A stretch of DNA of 34,037 nt, from assembly GCA_003223835.1 (NCBI GenBank), contig QHWR01000144.1, forward strand, positions 1 through 34,037, read 5' to 3'. A program made the position numbers and the translations under genes. Below the pieces are notes generated by a model. The model saw only the letters and a program-made list of their open reading frames with translations, had not been told where the DNA came from and ran no database searches. Of this stretch, positions 31,678 to 34,037 are shown piece by piece; position 1 is the first letter of the stretch, and each line of letters starts with the position of its first letter. This DNA is from Acidobacteriota bacterium. GTDB taxonomy: Bacteria > Acidobacteriota > Vicinamibacteria > Vicinamibacterales > 2-12-FULL-66-21.

Positions 31678-34037
31678 GTGGCCCATCAGCAGGACGCCAA
31701 GCTGTCGTTCGCGCCACGGCGCGTGCTCGCGGGCAGCCCCGTGGTCCTGCGCGGCGACGGCTGGCCGGATTGTCCGGTCGCGATCGCGGTCGGCGGCAAG
31801 CCCGCGAGGATCGAGCGCGTCCTCCAGGGACATCCGGCGCCCGGCGGCGTGCGCCCCTCGCGCGGCGAATTCGCGGTCAGACTCGCGACGTACGGTCTCG
31901 AACCCGGACATCATGACGTCACCGTGACGGCGACGCCGCAGGTCGCGGCGAAGACGCGCCTCGACGTCCTCGAGCGGCGGCGTCCCACGAAAGAGGACAA
32001 GCGCGGCGACAGCGGGCTGGCGTACTGGCGCGGGCTCGCGGGATTCGAGCGCCGTTTCGCCAACCTCGGATACATCCCTCCCGGCATCGGCGCCGCGCGC
32101 GAGGCGTCTCTTGGCGGACTGCGCCGGCGTCTCGAGCCGAATCGCCGTCGCGTCACAGGACGCGGACCCGGCGGCACCGCGTTCTTCTCTCTCCCGATGG
32201 CGGGCGGATCGAACTGGGTGCCGCTCGGTCCCGCCCCGTTCGCCGCGGGAGGGATGGCGCTGCGTCCCGCTTCGTCTGGGCGGGTGCTCAGCATCGCGGT
32301 CGACCCGAGCCTGTCGACGCGCATCTATGCGGGGACGGCGAACGGCGGCGTCTGGAAATCAACCGACGGGGGCCTTACGTGGGCGGCGAAGACGGACGAC
32401 CAGTCGAGCCTCGCGATCGGCGCGCTCGCGATCGATCCGAACGCCGCCAACCGCGTCTTCGCGGGAACAGGCGAATTCCACCACGACGATCCGTATGGCG
32501 CGTATTACGGCCGCGGACTCTTGTACTCGAGTGACGTCGGCGAAACGTGGACGCCGCTCGCCGCCGCCACGTTCGACAGCGCGGAAATCTCGCGCATCCT
32601 CTTCGATCCCGCGGACACGGCGCATCACATGTTTCTCGCCTGCGACGGCGGCGTCTTCGAAACGATCACGGGCGGCACGATGTGGACGACGATGCGCGCG
32701 GGCGCGGCGAGCGATCTCGTGCTGCGCGTGTTGCCGGGACCGTCGCTGCAGCTGATCGCCGCGTTTCACGGTGAAGGCATCTTCACCAACACGCTGACCG
32801 CCGGCGTCTGGTCGGGATGGACCGCAATCGCCAGCGCGGCGTTTCCCGGCACGTTCGGCCGCATCGCGCTCGGCCAGAGCCGCAACCATCCGGATCATAT
32901 CTGGGCGGCGTTTTCCGCCGACACGGGCGGCCTGCTCGCCGGCATCGCCAGAACGACCAACGGCGGCGGCATCTGGACGTCGGTCGCGGTGCCGCCCACC
33001 GGCATCTGGCAAACCGTCTACAACCTGTTCATCGCCGTCCATCCCAACGTGCCGGACACGGTGTTTCTCGGCACCAGCCATCTGTTCCGGACGGATACCG
33101 GCGACGCGCCGTGGACCGAGATCGTCGGCGGCCCTGGCAGCTACCTGCACGCCGATCATCACGCGCTCGAGTTCGATCCGAACAGCGCCGCCATCGTGTT
33201 CGACGGCTCCGACGGCGGCGTCTTCCGATCGGGGGACGGCGGCGCGACGTGGGACCAGCGCAACCGCGGCCTGGGCACGATCCAGATCTACCAGGTCGCC
33301 AATCATCCGCAATGGGCCGCGCTCGTGCTCGCCGGCACCCAGGACAACGGCGGCGGTTTCGGGACGACGACGCCCGCATGGCCGCTCGATCGCTGGCCCG
33401 GCCTGTCGCACAACCCCATCGAGGGAGACATCGTCGCGGTCGCGATCGACCCGCTGCTGCCGTCGCGGATGTACTACGTGCTCTACGGTGACGTGTACCG
33501 GTCCGACGACGGCGGCCGGATGTGGACGTGGAAGTTCACGATCCCGGGACCGGCGGAATGGAACGCGCCGTTCGCGATCGATCCGTCGGCGTCGGGCGTC
33601 TTGGGATCAGGGACTGCCCAACGCGCCGATCTTCCAGCTCACGATCCAGAACTCCGCGCGACTCGTCCGCGCGGCGACGTACGGCCGTGGTGTCTGGGAG
33701 CGATCGCTCGCCGCCGGTCCGGACTGGACGCTCGCCAACGTCACGACGACGGACCTCGCGGGCGTCCCGCTCCCCGCGGATCTGTACATTTCATGCGTTG
33801 CGGTCGAGAGCGGGAGCGCCGTGTGGGTGACGTTCTCGTCGATCCTGCTGACCGAAGACACGGGCGAGTTCTCGAGCGATCACGTCTATCGTCTGCCGGC
33901 CGGCGGCATGACCTGGCAGAACAAGTCCACGGGATTGGCGCAGGCCAATCCCATCAACGCCATCGTGGTCGATCCGACCGACGACTCGGTGGTGTTCTGC
34001 GGCGGCGACTCGAGCGTGTTCCGTTGGAACGCCGGCG
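31678..34037 (+). CDS. BNR/sortilin-type propeller protein, partial, frame broken near 33600
   Basis: Open to the window edge, at least 780 codons. It begins in the same frame as the hydrolase; GTG 31678 is the first plausible start, with no good ribosome site and no signal peptide visible. Residues about 8-95 form an Ig-like domain (RRVLAGSPVVLRGDGW, GEFAVRLATYGLEPGHHDVT). From about residue 205 come BNR-type blades: RIYAGTANGGVWKSTDGGLT, RVFAGTGEFHHDDPYG, GLLYSSDVGETWT, IVFDGSDGGVFRSGDGGATW, YYVLYGDVYRSDDGGRMW. After FAIDPSASGV (33600) the frame shifts by one to WDQGLPNAPIFQLTIQN and AATYGRGVWERSLA, the usual end of such propellers. At least 15-25 residues expected between are missing. Another domain follows to the edge. 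Both frames stay open to 34037, so the break gives no early stop here. Confidence 0.78.
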   Translation, partial: MAHQQDAKLSFAPRRVLAGSPVVLRGDGWPDCPVAIAVGGKPARIERVLQGHPAPGGVRPSRGEFAVRLATYGLEPGHHDVTVTATPQVAAKTRLDVLERRRPTKEDKRGDSGLAYWRGLAGFERRFANLGYIPPGIGAAREASLGGLRRRLEPNRRRVTGRGPGGTAFFSLPMAGGSNWVPLGPAPFAAGGMALRPASSGRVLSIAVDPSLSTRIYAGTANGGVWKSTDGGLTWAAKTDDQSSLAIGALAIDPNAANRVFAGTGEFHHDDPYGAYYGRGLLYSSDVGETWTPLAAATFDSAEISRILFDPADTAHHMFLACDGGVFETITGGTMWTTMRAGAASDLVLRVLPGPSLQLIAAFHGEGIFTNTLTAGVWSGWTAIASAAFPGTFGRIALGQSRNHPDHIWAAFSADTGGLLAGIARTTNGGGIWTSVAVPPTGIWQTVYNLFIAVHPNVPDTVFLGTSHLFRTDTGDAPWTEIVGGPGSYLHADHHALEFDPNSAAIVFDGSDGGVFRSGDGGATWDQRNRGLGTIQIYQVANHPQWAALVLAGTQDNGGGFGTTTPAWPLDRWPGLSHNPIEGDIVAVAIDPLLPSRMYYVLYGDVYRSDDGGRMWTWKFTIPGPAEWNAPFAIDPSASGVLGSGTAQRADLPAHDPELRATRPRGDVRPWCLGAIARRRSGLDARQRHDDGPRGRPAPRGSVHFMRCGRERERRVGDVLVDPADRRHGRVLERSRLSSAGRRHDLAEQVHGIGAGQSHQRHRGRSDRRLGGVLRRRLERVPLERR

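Overview
The window is GC-rich, densely coding bacterial DNA. It probably comes from an Acidobacteriota chromosome, most likely a soil Vicinamibacteria-type lineage. The basis is a PadR repressor overlapping a large duplicated MacB/FtsX permease (the ADOP type characteristic of that phylum), two PQQ-dependent dehydrogenases, a BlaI/M56-peptidase pair carrying a TonB-like tail, and abundant intergenic palindromes. No rRNA, tRNA, phage, IS transposase or CRISPR array was recognised. The lineage call is an inference from gene content, not a measurement.

Layout. 1-2774 (+): a CCCAGCAC-rich repeat tract, moaB and moeA (molybdenum cofactor), then a peroxiredoxin-like gene whose peroxidatic cysteine codon is an in-frame TGA, which makes it a candidate selenoprotein. 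2881-3549 (+): a degenerate receiver fused to PilZ. 3550-3996: a 35/36-bp tandem repeat between convergent genes. 3997-5556 (-): a predicted beta-barrel and a Ser/Thr/His-rich secreted protein. 5778-8770 (+): PadR and ADOP permease. 8869-11174 (+): a small lipoprotein, then BlaI and an M56 protein. 11176-19334 (-): an AddB/AddA recombination helicase-nuclease pair followed by a secreted propeller protein; the addA reading frame is broken. 19488-21154: two overlapping divergent envelope genes. 21161-22677 (-): membrane protein, ECF sigma factor and zinc-finger anti-sigma factor. 22781-24830 (+): a PQQ dehydrogenase with a fused cytochrome c domain and a broken frame. 24909-29076 (-): cytochrome c, a second PQQ dehydrogenase and a HupE/UreJ-type membrane protein. 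29274-34037 (+): an NHL propeller protein, a prolyl-oligopeptidase-type hydrolase and a BNR-propeller protein that runs off the window.

How the genes fit together. Periplasmic oxidation is the largest theme: two quinoproteins, a fused and a free cytochrome c, and several secreted propellers. The DNA-repair pair and the molybdenum cofactor pair are housekeeping. Three regulatory pairs (PadR/ADOP, BlaI/M56, ECF sigma/anti-sigma) look self-contained.

Main points for a second look: the UGA at codon 38 of the peroxiredoxin, exactly at the catalytic position, with a hairpin immediately downstream; three genes (addA, PQQ dehydrogenase, BNR propeller) that each appear to lack a short internal segment and change frame; five start codons that sit 5-8 nt after a -10-like hexamer with no Shine-Dalgarno, suggesting leaderless mRNAs; and several distinct palindromic or tandem repeat families between genes.
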